A DNA stretch of 64,000 bases from Chryseosolibacter sp964493505 (lineage in GTDB: Bacteria; Bacteroidota; Bacteroidia; Cytophagales; Cyclobacteriaceae): assembly GCA_964493505.1 (NCBI GenBank), contig CAZBNP010000001.1, positions 1-64,000 of the forward strand, read 5' to 3'. The notes beneath the pieces are model-generated. The model was given only the letters and a program-made list of their open reading frames with translations. It searched no databases and had not been told where the DNA came from. A program made the translations under genes and the position numbers. Positions 37,301 to 45,715 of this stretch are shown in pieces. Position 1 is the first letter of the stretch; each line of letters begins with the position of its first letter.

Positions 37301-37606
37301 ACCACCATGTGGTCTCCGTATATGGACCGATTCATCTTCAGCGACTGGGCGGTTGAAGACGGCTCCCACCTCCGCCTCAACACGCTCACGCTTGGATACA
37401 CTTTGCCTATGACCATATCCTCCAAGCTGAAAGTAAACACCTTCCGGGTGTATGCTACCGGGTATAATGTGTTCTTACTGACAAACTACACCGGCTTCGA
37501 CCCGGAAGTTTCTACACGCAGAAACACACCGTACACCCCTCGCGTCGACTACTCGGCCTATCCACGAAGCCGCCAGTTCACGTTCGGGTTAAATTTCAAC
37601 TTCTAA
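34391..37606 (+). CDS. SusC/RagA-family TonB-dependent outer-membrane transporter
   Basis: This 1071-residue protein starts with a signal peptide (ends near TYAQ), then a carboxypeptidase-regulatory-like domain (VTGTVSDTNGALLPGVSV, residues 34-115). The TonB-box region follows (EEVVVIGYGTMRKSDLTGSV), then the plug (LTGRMAGVQITS, IRIRGGTSI, LYIVDNFPVD, IYGSRGANGVVIITT) and the 22-strand barrel ending in aromatic NFNF. It imports oligosaccharides through the SusCD bin-and-lid complex. The pectinases downstream indicate galacturonate oligomers as substrate. It is first in the locus, 18 bases ahead of SusD. Confidence 0.97.
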   Translation: MKSCLQASQRVSKGFCLVALCVALGFNTYAQSRTVTGTVSDTNGALLPGVSVLEKGTTNGTATDADGQYSLNVSNTNAVLTFSFIGMVAREMPVGTQTRVDVTLEADVSLLEEVVVIGYGTMRKSDLTGSVASVSGEDLKKMPVATVAEALTGRMAGVQITSTEGSPDAEIHIRIRGGTSISQDNSPLYIVDNFPVDNISDISPSDIQSIDVLKDASATAIYGSRGANGVVIITTRSGTTDGRLTVSFNSFAGFREIANPLNVLSAEDYARWQYEYAVLEDDLPSYENYFGTYQDIDLYAGVEGNNWQKIVYGRKGKVFSNDLSIRGGTQKFSYSASFARFQQEAIMVGSDYKRDNITLKLNNKPNDRVELAFSLRYSNTRINGGGANEQNEVSSADSRLKHSVTYSPIPISGLTSDDTNEDVASYFINPLIATADNDRRQERRNYNMGGSFTWEIIDNLKFRTDMGLDNYDYTANRFYGLSTYYVSNVPSSGNQDHPAVVMGDINETRLRNTNTLSYDFREKFGDDHRLTLLIGQEALKTERVENVATIHGFPTLFGAEEAFKLTTQGSPQSVDNHISPDDKLMSFFGRANYEFMGRYLVSASYRADGSSKFLANNRWGYFPSAAVAWKLSEEGFMAGTSSWLDLLKLRLSYGEAGNNRIPPGQTVQSFVSSTSAWINGFDSFWAASKTMANPDLKWETTVTRNLGLDFDLLGGRLSGSAEVYKNSTQDLLIRFPTPGTGYDNQFRNLGETENKGLELALSYAVLERENYGLNVSANISFNRSKIVSIGNMDYINGTSNWASTAIGPDYQVLPGMALGVMYGYVSDGRYEVSDFEGYDETNGWILKEGVADPIEIIRRAAPGVMKLKDLTSDGVITADDKQAIGNVNPKHTGGLILNGYAYGFDLTASFNWSYGYDVYNANKVEYTTSTPQVQYRNMIDLMAGGRRWVDIDAAGQLVTDPATLQAMNANTTMWSPYMDRFIFSDWAVEDGSHLRLNTLTLGYTLPMTISSKLKVNTFRVYATGYNVFLLTNYTGFDPEVSTRRNTPYTPRVDYSAYPRSRQFTFGLNFNF

Positions 37607-37624
37607 CTACAAGACAGCCTGGTT

Positions 37625-39394
37625 ATGAAAACAGTATTAAAATATATAGCTATAATCGGTTTCGCCGTCAATTTATCATCGTGCGAAGACTATCTGGAAG
37701 CGCCGGCTCAATCGACCCTGGATGAATCCGTCATCTTCTCCACGTTCGATCTGGCAAAAGGGGCGGTAGACGGGATCAAGGTTCCGTTCGCTGAAACCAA
37801 CTCGTATCGCGGACGCTTTTTACCATGGTATGGGATGAACACCGATATTGAATGGTACAACGCATCACAAACAGCTAATGACAACTCTGCGCTTGCCACC
37901 TATAGCGCGACGCCTGTGAACACAAACATGAATACGGAGAACAACGCATGGGCGATGATGTATTCCGGTATTGAACGTGCCAACATCTGTATTCGGGGGT
38001 TGCGCACCTTCGGCGACCCCACACCGGGTACAGACATGGGTCATCTTCTCGGCGAGGCGCTGACACTTCGCGCCATATACTACGCCGACCTGATGAAAGC
38101 CTGGGGCGACGTCGTGGAACGGTTTGAGCCTATCAACACCGAAACGCTTTACCTTTCAAAAACAAGTCGCGACGAAATCTACAAACAACTTATCGCCGAC
38201 CTCGAAGAAGCGGCTACGCTGGTACCCTGGCCGAACGAAACTTCCGGCACCAGCTCAGTGGAACGTATCAATAAAGCGTTCGTAAAAGGACTGCGCGCCC
38301 GTCTGTGCCTCGTGGCCAGTGGATACTCGCAATACTCCGATGGTGTCAGGAGAAGTAACGACCCCGCGCTTTCGGTAGCAACGATGTACGCAATTGCCCT
38401 GCAGGAATGCCGTGATGTAATTGAGAGCAATACCGCTCGCCTGGAACCATCCTTTGAAACCCTTTGGCGAAAATACAACCAGGACAACGTCACCGCCGGC
38501 GGCGAGTCGCTCTGGGAACTTCCCTTCGCGGATGGACGCGGACGCATGCTCTTCACATTTGCCGTCAGACACAACAGCAACGATCAGCATCATGCCAACG
38601 GGTCTAATCGCGGAGGCCAGGCGGGACCGCTGCCGCACCTGTTTTACGATTATGAACAGACCGATACGCGGAGAGACGTGACTTGCGTGCCTTATCGCTA
38701 TGGAACTGCTGTCAACAATTTCGCGCAGCAGGAACTGGTCGACCTGAATACATGGTATTTTGGAAAGTTTCGCTACGAGTGGATGAACCGGTTTGTTACT
38801 TCCACCAACGACGATGGAGTAAACAAGCTGTACATGCGTTACGCAGAGGTACTGTTGATGGCGGCGGAAACCGCCAACGAGCTTGAAGGCCCGACAGCGG
38901 CGGCGCCGTATCTCAAACAGATCCGGGAAAGGGCATTCCCTTCATCTGAACACGCCACAAAAGTGGATGCATACGTAGATGCGCGGACTACCAAGGAAAC
39001 CATGTTCAACGCGATTGTGGAAGAGCACAAGCTCGAATTCTGTGGTGAAATGGAACGCAAGCAAGCACTCATCCGCTGGAATCTGCTCAAGGCAAATCTC
39101 GATGAAGCCAAGGCAAAGATGGTCCATCTGGCAGACCGCACCGGCCCGTATGCTGACGTGCCTACTACTCTCTATTTCAAGTACGCAGCGGATGAAGAGA
39201 CGCTCGAGATCTACGGGCTGGAGCGAGATGAAACGGATGCCCCGGTCGGAGCTGAGTGGTCATCCAAGAGCTGGACGAACCTGAACGAAGCCAAGATCGA
39301 GTCCCTCTATGCGAACGATCCTGATGCCAACCAGTTCTGGCCAATCTGGCAAGTGTTTATCGACGGCAGCAATGGAAAGTTGTCGAATCAGTAG
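37625..39394 (+). CDS. SusD/RagB-family surface glycan-binding lipoprotein
   Basis: This 589-residue protein has a lipobox LSSC followed by Glu-Asp (acidic signal for export to the cell surface). The SusD fold is seen in the N-terminal AEAPAQSTLDESVIF-like segment, the TPR-like LGEALTLRAIYYADLMKAWGDV and the C-terminal YAEVLLMAAETANE with RKQALIRWNLLKANLDEA. It forms the lid over the SusC channel and captures the glycan. The C-terminal part is somewhat longer than average. It is translationally close to SusC (18-base gap) and to the DUF5123 gene (27-base gap). Confidence 0.96.
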   Translation: MKTVLKYIAIIGFAVNLSSCEDYLEAPAQSTLDESVIFSTFDLAKGAVDGIKVPFAETNSYRGRFLPWYGMNTDIEWYNASQTANDNSALATYSATPVNTNMNTENNAWAMMYSGIERANICIRGLRTFGDPTPGTDMGHLLGEALTLRAIYYADLMKAWGDVVERFEPINTETLYLSKTSRDEIYKQLIADLEEAATLVPWPNETSGTSSVERINKAFVKGLRARLCLVASGYSQYSDGVRRSNDPALSVATMYAIALQECRDVIESNTARLEPSFETLWRKYNQDNVTAGGESLWELPFADGRGRMLFTFAVRHNSNDQHHANGSNRGGQAGPLPHLFYDYEQTDTRRDVTCVPYRYGTAVNNFAQQELVDLNTWYFGKFRYEWMNRFVTSTNDDGVNKLYMRYAEVLLMAAETANELEGPTAAAPYLKQIRERAFPSSEHATKVDAYVDARTTKETMFNAIVEEHKLEFCGEMERKQALIRWNLLKANLDEAKAKMVHLADRTGPYADVPTTLYFKYAADEETLEIYGLERDETDAPVGAEWSSKSWTNLNEAKIESLYANDPDANQFWPIWQVFIDGSNGKLSNQ

Positions 39395-39421
39395 CCCACT
39401 AATCATACTAACCGCAGATCA

Positions 39422-40984
39422 ATGAAGAACTACAGATACATATTTCTACTTATAGCGGCGGCATGCAGCGCCGTGCTATTCGTAGCATGCGACGACGAGC
39501 TTGAGCCTATCGACGAACTTGAATTCTCAAGGCCTTTCTCTCCTACAGGATTGCAGGCATTCATCCGGACTCAGACTACCATTGAACTACGATGGACGGC
39601 TCGTGAAGGCGTAGACTCCTATATCGTCGAGTTTAGTAAGGACGACAGCCTGGTATTCAATAACATCATCTTCACCGATGAAGTCTCGGCACAGGAGATT
39701 CCCTACCAGGCCACCTTCGAAGGGGAAACTCTTTATTCAGCCCGCGTTAAAGCGGTTGGCACCAATGGCATCGCAGATTCCAAATGGTCGGTAATCGCAA
39801 TACGCACGGCAACAGAGAACATCTTCTTCCCGACAACCGAAGATGACCTGACCGCCACCGAGGCAACGCTGACGTGGCCGGCAAACAGCGAGGTAACGCA
39901 TATTGTTATTACACCTGGCAACATAGAACACACCCTAACCTCCGACGAAAAAGCGGCAGGATCTGTGACAATAGAAGGGTTAACCGGTGAGACGACCTAC
40001 ACGGCCAAGTTAATGAACGATACAAAAACCCGCGGTACACAGACGTTCACAACACTCATTGACCTGGGTGGAGCATTGGCCATTAATCCGGGCGACGACC
40101 TGGTGGCGATTCTCGATGGCGCTGAAGACGGTGCCGCATATGTGATCTTCCCGGGAGAATACGACCTCGGATCGTATGCCCTGACCAAATCGGTCAAACT
40201 GAGCGGGTACCTGGCGAGCGATAAGCCAATTATCTATGGACAGTTCACCTGCGGAGCCGCGGTCACATCCCTGGAACTCAGGAACCTGATATTCCGGGGA
40301 GATAAAGACCCTGCCGCATTCGTTGGTCAGTTCCTGAATACGTCAAGTTCTTCCTGTAACCTCGCTACGCTGTCGGTCGATAATTGTGAGATCCTGCACT
40401 ACAAAGATCATTTGATCTACAATAATCAGTCGGGGGCTTATGGAAGCATAACCGTGTCAAATACCTTTATCAATGACATTCAGGGAGCAGGCGGCGACGG
40501 AATAGACTTCAGAGGTGGCAGCCTGGGCTCGCTCACCGTTGAAAATTCTACGTTTGCCAACGGATTCCGCAACTTTCTCCGGATGCAGGTAGCCGCCAAC
40601 GTGAGCTTTAGGAATTGCACTTTCTACAAAATATCCGCTCAGGACAACAGTAATAACAATGGAATCTTCCGCATGACGAAATCGGCCGGCGGGTCTTTTG
40701 AAGTTCGTAATAGTCTTTTTGCCGAGACGGGCGTACAGAGTCCGGCGACAGCGCAGGCTGGCAATTTCTGCCGGCAGGACTCTTATATGGTAGACTCACC
40801 TACGTATGACAACAACAATATACATAGTTGCTACAACCTTCTGGTGGGCCTGTACACCTCCGCCGCGGCGATTGATGCAACGGAGCTCAATCCCGGTTTT
40901 GTAAATGCCGCGGAAGGCGACTTTACGGTCACGAACCAGGACATCATCGACAACAACATCGGTGATCCGCGCTGGCTGCAGTAA
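39422..40984 (+). CDS. DUF5123/DUF4957-type surface lipoprotein with fibronectin III and beta-helix regions
   Basis: This 520-residue lipoprotein (lipobox FVAC, then acidic DDELEP, consistent with surface display) has two fibronectin type III-like domains (about residues 40-125 and 130-210). A right-handed beta-helix runs from about 230 to the end (repeats such as LELRNLIFRG, VDNCEILHYKDHLIYNN, VENSTFANGF, RNCTFYK). It occupies the place of SusE/F surface glycan-binding proteins in the locus. Proteins of this type recur in pectin loci. It is probably a pectin-binding or weakly active helix protein. I cannot place catalytic residues. Confidence 0.8.
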   Translation: MKNYRYIFLLIAAACSAVLFVACDDELEPIDELEFSRPFSPTGLQAFIRTQTTIELRWTAREGVDSYIVEFSKDDSLVFNNIIFTDEVSAQEIPYQATFEGETLYSARVKAVGTNGIADSKWSVIAIRTATENIFFPTTEDDLTATEATLTWPANSEVTHIVITPGNIEHTLTSDEKAAGSVTIEGLTGETTYTAKLMNDTKTRGTQTFTTLIDLGGALAINPGDDLVAILDGAEDGAAYVIFPGEYDLGSYALTKSVKLSGYLASDKPIIYGQFTCGAAVTSLELRNLIFRGDKDPAAFVGQFLNTSSSSCNLATLSVDNCEILHYKDHLIYNNQSGAYGSITVSNTFINDIQGAGGDGIDFRGGSLGSLTVENSTFANGFRNFLRMQVAANVSFRNCTFYKISAQDNSNNNGIFRMTKSAGGSFEVRNSLFAETGVQSPATAQAGNFCRQDSYMVDSPTYDNNNIHSCYNLLVGLYTSAAAIDATELNPGFVNAAEGDFTVTNQDIIDNNIGDPRWLQ

Positions 40985-41000
40985 TTGATGTTCTACTTTC

Positions 41001-41038
41001 ACGAGGATGTGATATAATGTCACATCCTCGTTCTTTTT
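41001..41038 (+). terminator. Hairpin terminator inside the pectin locus
   Basis: ACGAGGATGTGA (41001-41012) and TCACATCCTCGT (41020-41031) form a perfect 12-bp stem with a 7-base loop and a T-rich tail (TCTTTTT). It sits between the binding-protein genes and the enzyme genes, and its tail ends 4 bases before the pectate lyase start. It should lower expression of the enzymes relative to SusCD. Confidence 0.85.
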
Positions 41039-41042
41039 AGTT

Positions 41043-42485
41043 ATGATCAACAAAGTACGTTTTGCGCTCGTCGTAGTAGCGATGATGGTATTGGCATGCG
41101 ATAATCGCGATGTCGAGCCCGACACTGACAACAAGCCAACACCTGTTGTAGAAGACGCCTATGCGTTTCCCGGCGCAGAAGGCTTTGGAAGAAATGCCAC
41201 TGGCGGAAGAGGCGGAAAAGTAATTCCTGTGACGAACCTCAACGACAGCGGACCCGGTAGTTTGCGCGCTGCGCTGCTAACATCGGGAGCACGTATCGTC
41301 GTGTTCAGTGTTTCCGGAAACATAGAACTCCAAAGCCGGATAAACATTGCAAACGGCGATCTGACCATCGCCGGGCAAACCGCCCCCGGTGACGGCATCT
41401 GCGTTCAGAACTATGAAATTGTAGTAGCGGCATCGAATGTGATCATCCGGTTCATGCGCTTTCGCATGGGCGACCTGTTCGAACAGGAAACGGACGCTAT
41501 CTGGGGAAGGTATCAGCGCAACATCGTTCTCGATCATTGTTCCGTCAGCTGGTCAATAGACGAGTCTGCTTCCTTCTATGCCAACCGCGACTTCACCATG
41601 CAATGGTGTATCATTTCCGAAAGCCTCAACGAATCCTTTCACGGCAAGGGCAACCACGGCTACGGAGGGATCTGGGGAGGTGACCGCGCAAGCTTTCACC
41701 ACAATCTCCTGGCTCATCACAACAGCCGTAATCCACGATTCAACGGCGGCGGCCGTTCCGGCATCAACAATGGCATCTACCCCAACGAACATGTCGACTA
41801 TCGCAATAACGTAATCTACAACTGGCGTGATAACAGCGCCTACGGGGGAGAGAATGGTCAGTACAATATTGTAAACAACTACTACAAACCGGGGCCCGCA
41901 ACACCCTCTTCGAAGAACAAGCGCATCATGCAGGTATCCAGGGAAGATGATACCAGTTATGGCGTTGGTTACGGCAAGTTCTACATTGCGGGTAACTACG
42001 TTCACGGCAATGCTACCGTGACAGCTGACAACTGGAGCGGTGTCGACTACGCCACGGGGGTAACGGAAGCGTCGGTAAAACTCTCCGCTCTGCTCGACTT
42101 TGAAAACACCACGACGCAATCGGCGGAAAAAGCATACGAAACTGTCCTCGCCATCGCAGGGGCGAGCCTTGCCCGCGATGCAGTTGACACCCGGATTGTC
42201 GATGAAGTAAGAAACGGTACGGCAACATACTCCGGATCCAAAACAGGCTATGCCGGCATTCTGGATAGCCAGGCGGATGCGGGCGGATGGCCTTTGCTGA
42301 ACAGTACTGCCCCGCCTATAGATACCGACAACGACGGCATGCCCGATGCGTGGGAAACAGAAATGAAACTCGATCCGCTTACCGCGAACGCGAACGGAAG
42401 AGATCTAAGCGTTGCATACGACAATATCGAAGTTTACATTAACAGCCTGGTGAAGAAAATCGTAGATAGACAAGGCGGACAGTAG
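41043..42485 (+). CDS. Pectate lyase, polysaccharide lyase family 1, lipoprotein
   Basis: This 480-residue lipoprotein (lipobox MVLAC, then DNRDVEPD) starts its mature domain with AFPGAEGFGRNATGGRGGKV, a hallmark of Bacteroidota PL1 pectate lyases. The parallel beta-helix carries ITIAGQTAPGDGI-like and VIIRFMRFRMGD, and WSIDESASFYANRDFTMQWCIISESLN then HGYGGIWGG and FHHNLLAHHNSRNPRF line the active cleft. Near the C-terminus DTDNDGMPDAWE looks like a calcium-binding loop. It cuts polygalacturonate by beta-elimination with Ca2+. The acidic residues near the lipid Cys suggest cell-surface location. It is paralogous to the next gene. Confidence 0.93.
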   Translation: MINKVRFALVVVAMMVLACDNRDVEPDTDNKPTPVVEDAYAFPGAEGFGRNATGGRGGKVIPVTNLNDSGPGSLRAALLTSGARIVVFSVSGNIELQSRINIANGDLTIAGQTAPGDGICVQNYEIVVAASNVIIRFMRFRMGDLFEQETDAIWGRYQRNIVLDHCSVSWSIDESASFYANRDFTMQWCIISESLNESFHGKGNHGYGGIWGGDRASFHHNLLAHHNSRNPRFNGGGRSGINNGIYPNEHVDYRNNVIYNWRDNSAYGGENGQYNIVNNYYKPGPATPSSKNKRIMQVSREDDTSYGVGYGKFYIAGNYVHGNATVTADNWSGVDYATGVTEASVKLSALLDFENTTTQSAEKAYETVLAIAGASLARDAVDTRIVDEVRNGTATYSGSKTGYAGILDSQADAGGWPLLNSTAPPIDTDNDGMPDAWETEMKLDPLTANANGRDLSVAYDNIEVYINSLVKKIVDRQGGQ

Positions 42486-42518
42486 CCGGGCGATGATAAT
42501 TCGTTACCATAACATACG

Positions 42519-43862
42519 ATGATAAGAACATTTGTATCGGTTTTGATCCTCCTGACATGCGTCACCGCCTGGTCGCAGGAACGCGTGCCAGCCTTTCCCG
42601 GAGCGGAAGGTTTTGGAAAATATGCGACGGGCGGAAGAGGAGGAAAAGTATATACCGTGACAAACCTGAACGATGAAGGGCCCGGCAGCCTGCGCGAAGC
42701 CGTAAGGAAGAAAGGGCCACGTACGATACTCTTTGGAGTCTCCGGCAATATCCGGTTGAAATCACCCCTATCGATCAACAACGGTGACCTTACTATCGCA
42801 GGACAATCCGCTCCCGGCGACGGGATTTGCATTCAGGACTATTCCGTTTCCGTAAAAGCCGATAACGTCATCATCCGGTTCCTCAGATTCCGGCTTGGAG
42901 ATATGGCAGGTGTCGAAAGTGACGCACTCAACGGCAACAGCGATAGTAAGGAAGTCATCATCGATCATTGTTCGATAAGCTGGGCCACAGACGAATGCGC
43001 ATCATTCTACCGGAACACGAACTTCACACTGCAGTGGTGCATTATTTCAGAAAGCCTCAATCAATCCGTTCACAGCAAAGGTGAACACGGATACGGAGGT
43101 ATCTGGGGTGGCAAATCAGCGTCTTTTCATCACAACCTCATCGCCCATCATACCAGTCGCATGCCGCGCTTCAGCGGGTCGGCTACGACGCCGAATTCTC
43201 CCGAAGAACTTGTCGACTTCCGAAACAACGTGATCTACAACTGGAAGAACAACAACATATACGGCGGCGAACGCGGGCGATACAATGTAGTGAACAACTA
43301 CTTCAAGCCGGGGCCGGCCACCAGGCCCGAAAAGAACTGGATGCTTAACCCCTCCAGTCCTTATGGGAAGTTCTTTGTGGCAGGAAACACCTATGAAGGC
43401 AACCCTGCGGCCTCGTCAGACAACTGGAATGGCGGCGTGAAAGCCGACGACCTTGGGGCACTCCGCGCATCAACACCTTTCGCGGCGGAGGCTATTCCCG
43501 AACAAACGGCTGGAAAAGCATTTGGCGATGTGCTGAAACACGCCGGAGCCAGTCTGAAACGCGATGCAATCGACACGCGGATTGTGAAGGAAGCACTCGA
43601 AGGAACGGCCATCTTTGGCAAGAGCCGGGATGGCATCATCGACTCACAGAACGACGTGGGAGGGTGGCCGCGGCTGGAAACATTGCCCGCGAAGAAAGAC
43701 ACCGACGGCGACGGCATTCCCGACAAATGGGAGAAAGCGAACGGATTGGATGCCGACGACTCAACAGATAGCGCAGCCGTCGCAGCTGGCACCCACTATA
43801 CCCATCTCGAACGCTACCTGAACGAACTTGTATGCGAAGTAACAGGAAGTTGCAAAAACTAA
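42519..43862 (+). CDS. Pectate lyase, polysaccharide lyase family 1, secreted paralogue
   Basis: This 447-residue paralogue of the preceding gene shares FPGAEGFGKYATGGRGGKV, LTIAGQSAPGDGICIQ, WATDECASFYRNTNFTLQW, HGYGGIWGG and FHHNLIAHHTSRMPRF. The same DTDGDGIPDKWE loop is near the C-terminus. It has an ordinary type I signal peptide (ends near AWSQE) and no lipobox Cys, so it is probably periplasmic or released. The tandem pair would act on long chains outside and on imported oligomers inside. The gap to the previous gene is 33 bases and to GH28 only 6, so the three are one transcript. Confidence 0.93.
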   Translation: MIRTFVSVLILLTCVTAWSQERVPAFPGAEGFGKYATGGRGGKVYTVTNLNDEGPGSLREAVRKKGPRTILFGVSGNIRLKSPLSINNGDLTIAGQSAPGDGICIQDYSVSVKADNVIIRFLRFRLGDMAGVESDALNGNSDSKEVIIDHCSISWATDECASFYRNTNFTLQWCIISESLNQSVHSKGEHGYGGIWGGKSASFHHNLIAHHTSRMPRFSGSATTPNSPEELVDFRNNVIYNWKNNNIYGGERGRYNVVNNYFKPGPATRPEKNWMLNPSSPYGKFFVAGNTYEGNPAASSDNWNGGVKADDLGALRASTPFAAEAIPEQTAGKAFGDVLKHAGASLKRDAIDTRIVKEALEGTAIFGKSRDGIIDSQNDVGGWPRLETLPAKKDTDGDGIPDKWEKANGLDADDSTDSAAVAAGTHYTHLERYLNELVCEVTGSCKN

Positions 43863-43868
43863 AATCCA

Positions 43869-45257
43869 ATGAAAAACACACAGTACCTGCTTGTCCTCTT
43901 TTTGCTATTAGGAAACGCCTGCGGCTCTAACGATGCCCCCGATCCCTGGACGGAAGCGGATAACATCCTGGCGCGCATCAAGGCGCCCACGTTTCCCGAG
44001 AGGGATTTTGTGATCACCGACTACGGCGCGGTAAGTGACGGCACGACAGACTGCACGGAAGCTTTCAGAGAAGCAATCAAAGCGTGCAACGAAGCCGGAG
44101 GCGGAAGAGTAGTAGTGCCCGCCGGCAAATTCCTGACAGGTGCTATCCACCTGCTGAGCAACGTCAATCTCCATGTTACCAAAGACGCCGTTGTGCTGTT
44201 CAGCCAGGATACCAAAAAATACCTGCCACAGGTGTACACACGCTTTGAGGCTATCGAACTGATGAACTACTCGCCATTGATCTATGCCTTCGAACAGGAG
44301 AATATCGCGATCACCGGCGAAGGCGAACTGAATGGGCAAGCCGACAACGACAACTGGTGGTACTGGAAAGGGCGGTGGGGTCATGCCGGCGAAGTACGCG
44401 AAGCACGCGAGGTATCGCAGCATGCCGCGAACAGCCGGCTGAAAGCAATGGCCGAACAGGGAGTTCCCGTGGAAGAACGTGTGTTTGGCGAAGGCGACTA
44501 TCTACGGCCCAATTTCATTCAGCCTTACCGTTGTAAGAATGTACTTATCGAGGGGGTAACGATCAGGGACTCCCCCATGTGGGTTATTCACCCGGTGCTT
44601 TCCGAGAATATAACTATTCGCAAGGTGAAGGTTATCAGTCATGGTCCGAATAGCGACGGCTGCGACCCCGAGTCGAGCAAAGATGTGCTGATCGAAGATT
44701 GTTTATTCGATACCGGCGATGATTGCATCGCCATTAAATCCGGGCGGGATCACGACGGAAGAAGAGTCGACGTGCCCAGTGAGAATATTATCGTCCGCAA
44801 CTGCACGATGAAAGACGGGCACGGCGGTGTCGTGATCGGCAGCGAAATCTCCGGTAATGTCCGCAACGTCTTCGCCGAGAACTGCACCATGAGCAGTCCC
44901 AACCTCGACCGCGCACTACGGATCAAATCGAATTCACGCCGAGGCGGCATAGCCGAAAATATTTACATGCGCAATATCACCGTCGGGGACCTTGCGAAGG
45001 CGGTGGTACACATCGATCTTTATTACGATAAAGAAACAGGCGAGAACCTGCCGATAGTGCGGAACATTCACGTAAAAGATGTCACCAGCAAAAATTCGCA
45101 ACATGCTGTCTATATCAACAGCGATGATACTTACCCGGTTGAGAATATAGTCATAGAGGACTGTGCCTTTGACGGCGTGAAGGAGGGGAATTTTCTTAAG
45201 GGGTATAAGGGGCTGGAGTTTAGGAATGTTACGATTAATGGGGAAGTGGCAGAGTGA
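43869..45257 (+). CDS. Polygalacturonase, glycoside hydrolase family 28, lipoprotein
   Basis: This 462-residue lipoprotein (lipobox near GNAC, then GSNDAPD, with no immediate acidic pair) is a GH28 beta-helix enzyme. The catalytic blocks are complete: NSDGCD, DTGDDCIAIKSG with the paired aspartates, DGHGGVVIGSE with the essential His, and RALRIKS. The start FVITDYGAVSDGTTDCTEAFREAI is typical. It hydrolyses galacturonosyl linkages, and the exo- or endo-mode is not certain. The signal suggests a periplasm-facing anchor, fitting final digestion of imported oligomers. Last gene of the locus. Confidence 0.95.
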   Translation: MKNTQYLLVLFLLLGNACGSNDAPDPWTEADNILARIKAPTFPERDFVITDYGAVSDGTTDCTEAFREAIKACNEAGGGRVVVPAGKFLTGAIHLLSNVNLHVTKDAVVLFSQDTKKYLPQVYTRFEAIELMNYSPLIYAFEQENIAITGEGELNGQADNDNWWYWKGRWGHAGEVREAREVSQHAANSRLKAMAEQGVPVEERVFGEGDYLRPNFIQPYRCKNVLIEGVTIRDSPMWVIHPVLSENITIRKVKVISHGPNSDGCDPESSKDVLIEDCLFDTGDDCIAIKSGRDHDGRRVDVPSENIIVRNCTMKDGHGGVVIGSEISGNVRNVFAENCTMSSPNLDRALRIKSNSRRGGIAENIYMRNITVGDLAKAVVHIDLYYDKETGENLPIVRNIHVKDVTSKNSQHAVYINSDDTYPVENIVIEDCAFDGVKEGNFLKGYKGLEFRNVTINGEVAE

Positions 45258-45346
45258 CTATTTCACCCTTTTTTTCAGCCGTTATTGCATATTAAGAACG
45301 TGTCATTAAATTTGCAGTCCCCTGGCAGAGGTGCGGGGCAAAACAA

Positions 45347-45388
45347 GCGGGAGTAGCTCATCCCGATAGTCATCGGGAGGTAGAGCAT
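45347..45388 (+). pseudogene. Truncated tRNA-Gly copy with an 18-base palindromic insertion
   Basis: GCGGGAGTAGCTCA and GGTAGAGCAT are identical to the 5' half of the intact tRNA-Gly 68 bases downstream. Between them, in place of GTT in the D-loop, sits TCCCGATAGTCATCGGGA (45361-45378), whose arms TCCCGAT and ATCGGGA are exact complements. No anticodon or T-arm follows. It cannot be a functional tRNA. Its transcript would still begin with the same sequence as the intact gene. Confidence 0.85.
45361..45378. repeat. 18-base palindromic insertion inside the tRNA fragment
   Basis: Perfect 7-bp arms around the loop AGTC. It looks like a small interspersed palindrome. I have a vague memory of similar TCCCGAT...ATCGGGA elements in other Bacteroidota but cannot confirm it, and I noticed no second copy in this window. 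Confidence 0.7.
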
Positions 45389-45414
45389 TATTTGAAATTG
45401 AAGTAATAATACAA

Positions 45415-45488
<74 letters not shown>

Positions 45489-45504
45489 AAGTCAATACGA
45501 TCTG

Positions 45505-45538
45505 AAAAAGTGTGAGGCACCTCGCACTTTTTTAATTT
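45505..45538 (+). terminator. Terminator between tRNA-Gly and tRNA-Leu
   Basis: AAAAAGTGTGAGG (45505-45517) pairs with CCTCGCACTTTTT (45520-45532) with one G-T wobble, followed by a T-rich tail. The loop is only two bases, so the top pairs probably open. It separates the two tRNA transcripts. Confidence 0.8.
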
Positions 45539-45563
45539 TGGGCTATTGAGCTTTTGAATTGCC

Positions 45564-45649
45564 GCCCGGGTGGTGAAATTGGTAGACACGCAGGACTTAA
45601 AATCCTGTGGCCCTAAAAGGCCGTGCGGGTTCAAGTCCCGCCCCGGGTA
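45564..45649 (+). tRNA. tRNA-Leu (anticodon TAA)
   Basis: The 86-base gene has acceptor GCCCGGG/CCCGGGT, anticodon stem CAGGA/TCCTG with loop CTTAAAA (anticodon TAA) and a long variable arm (GGCCC/GGCC-type). The T-arm is GCGGG/CCCGC with TTCAAGT, and the discriminator is A. CCA is not encoded. The long variable arm and A73 identify a leucine tRNA. Confidence 0.97.
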
Positions 45650-45715
45650 CTTGTAAGCTTGTAGTTGCGAGCACTTTGCACCCAGCCCCTGGCACCAGCA
45701 ATCGGCACCCCACAC

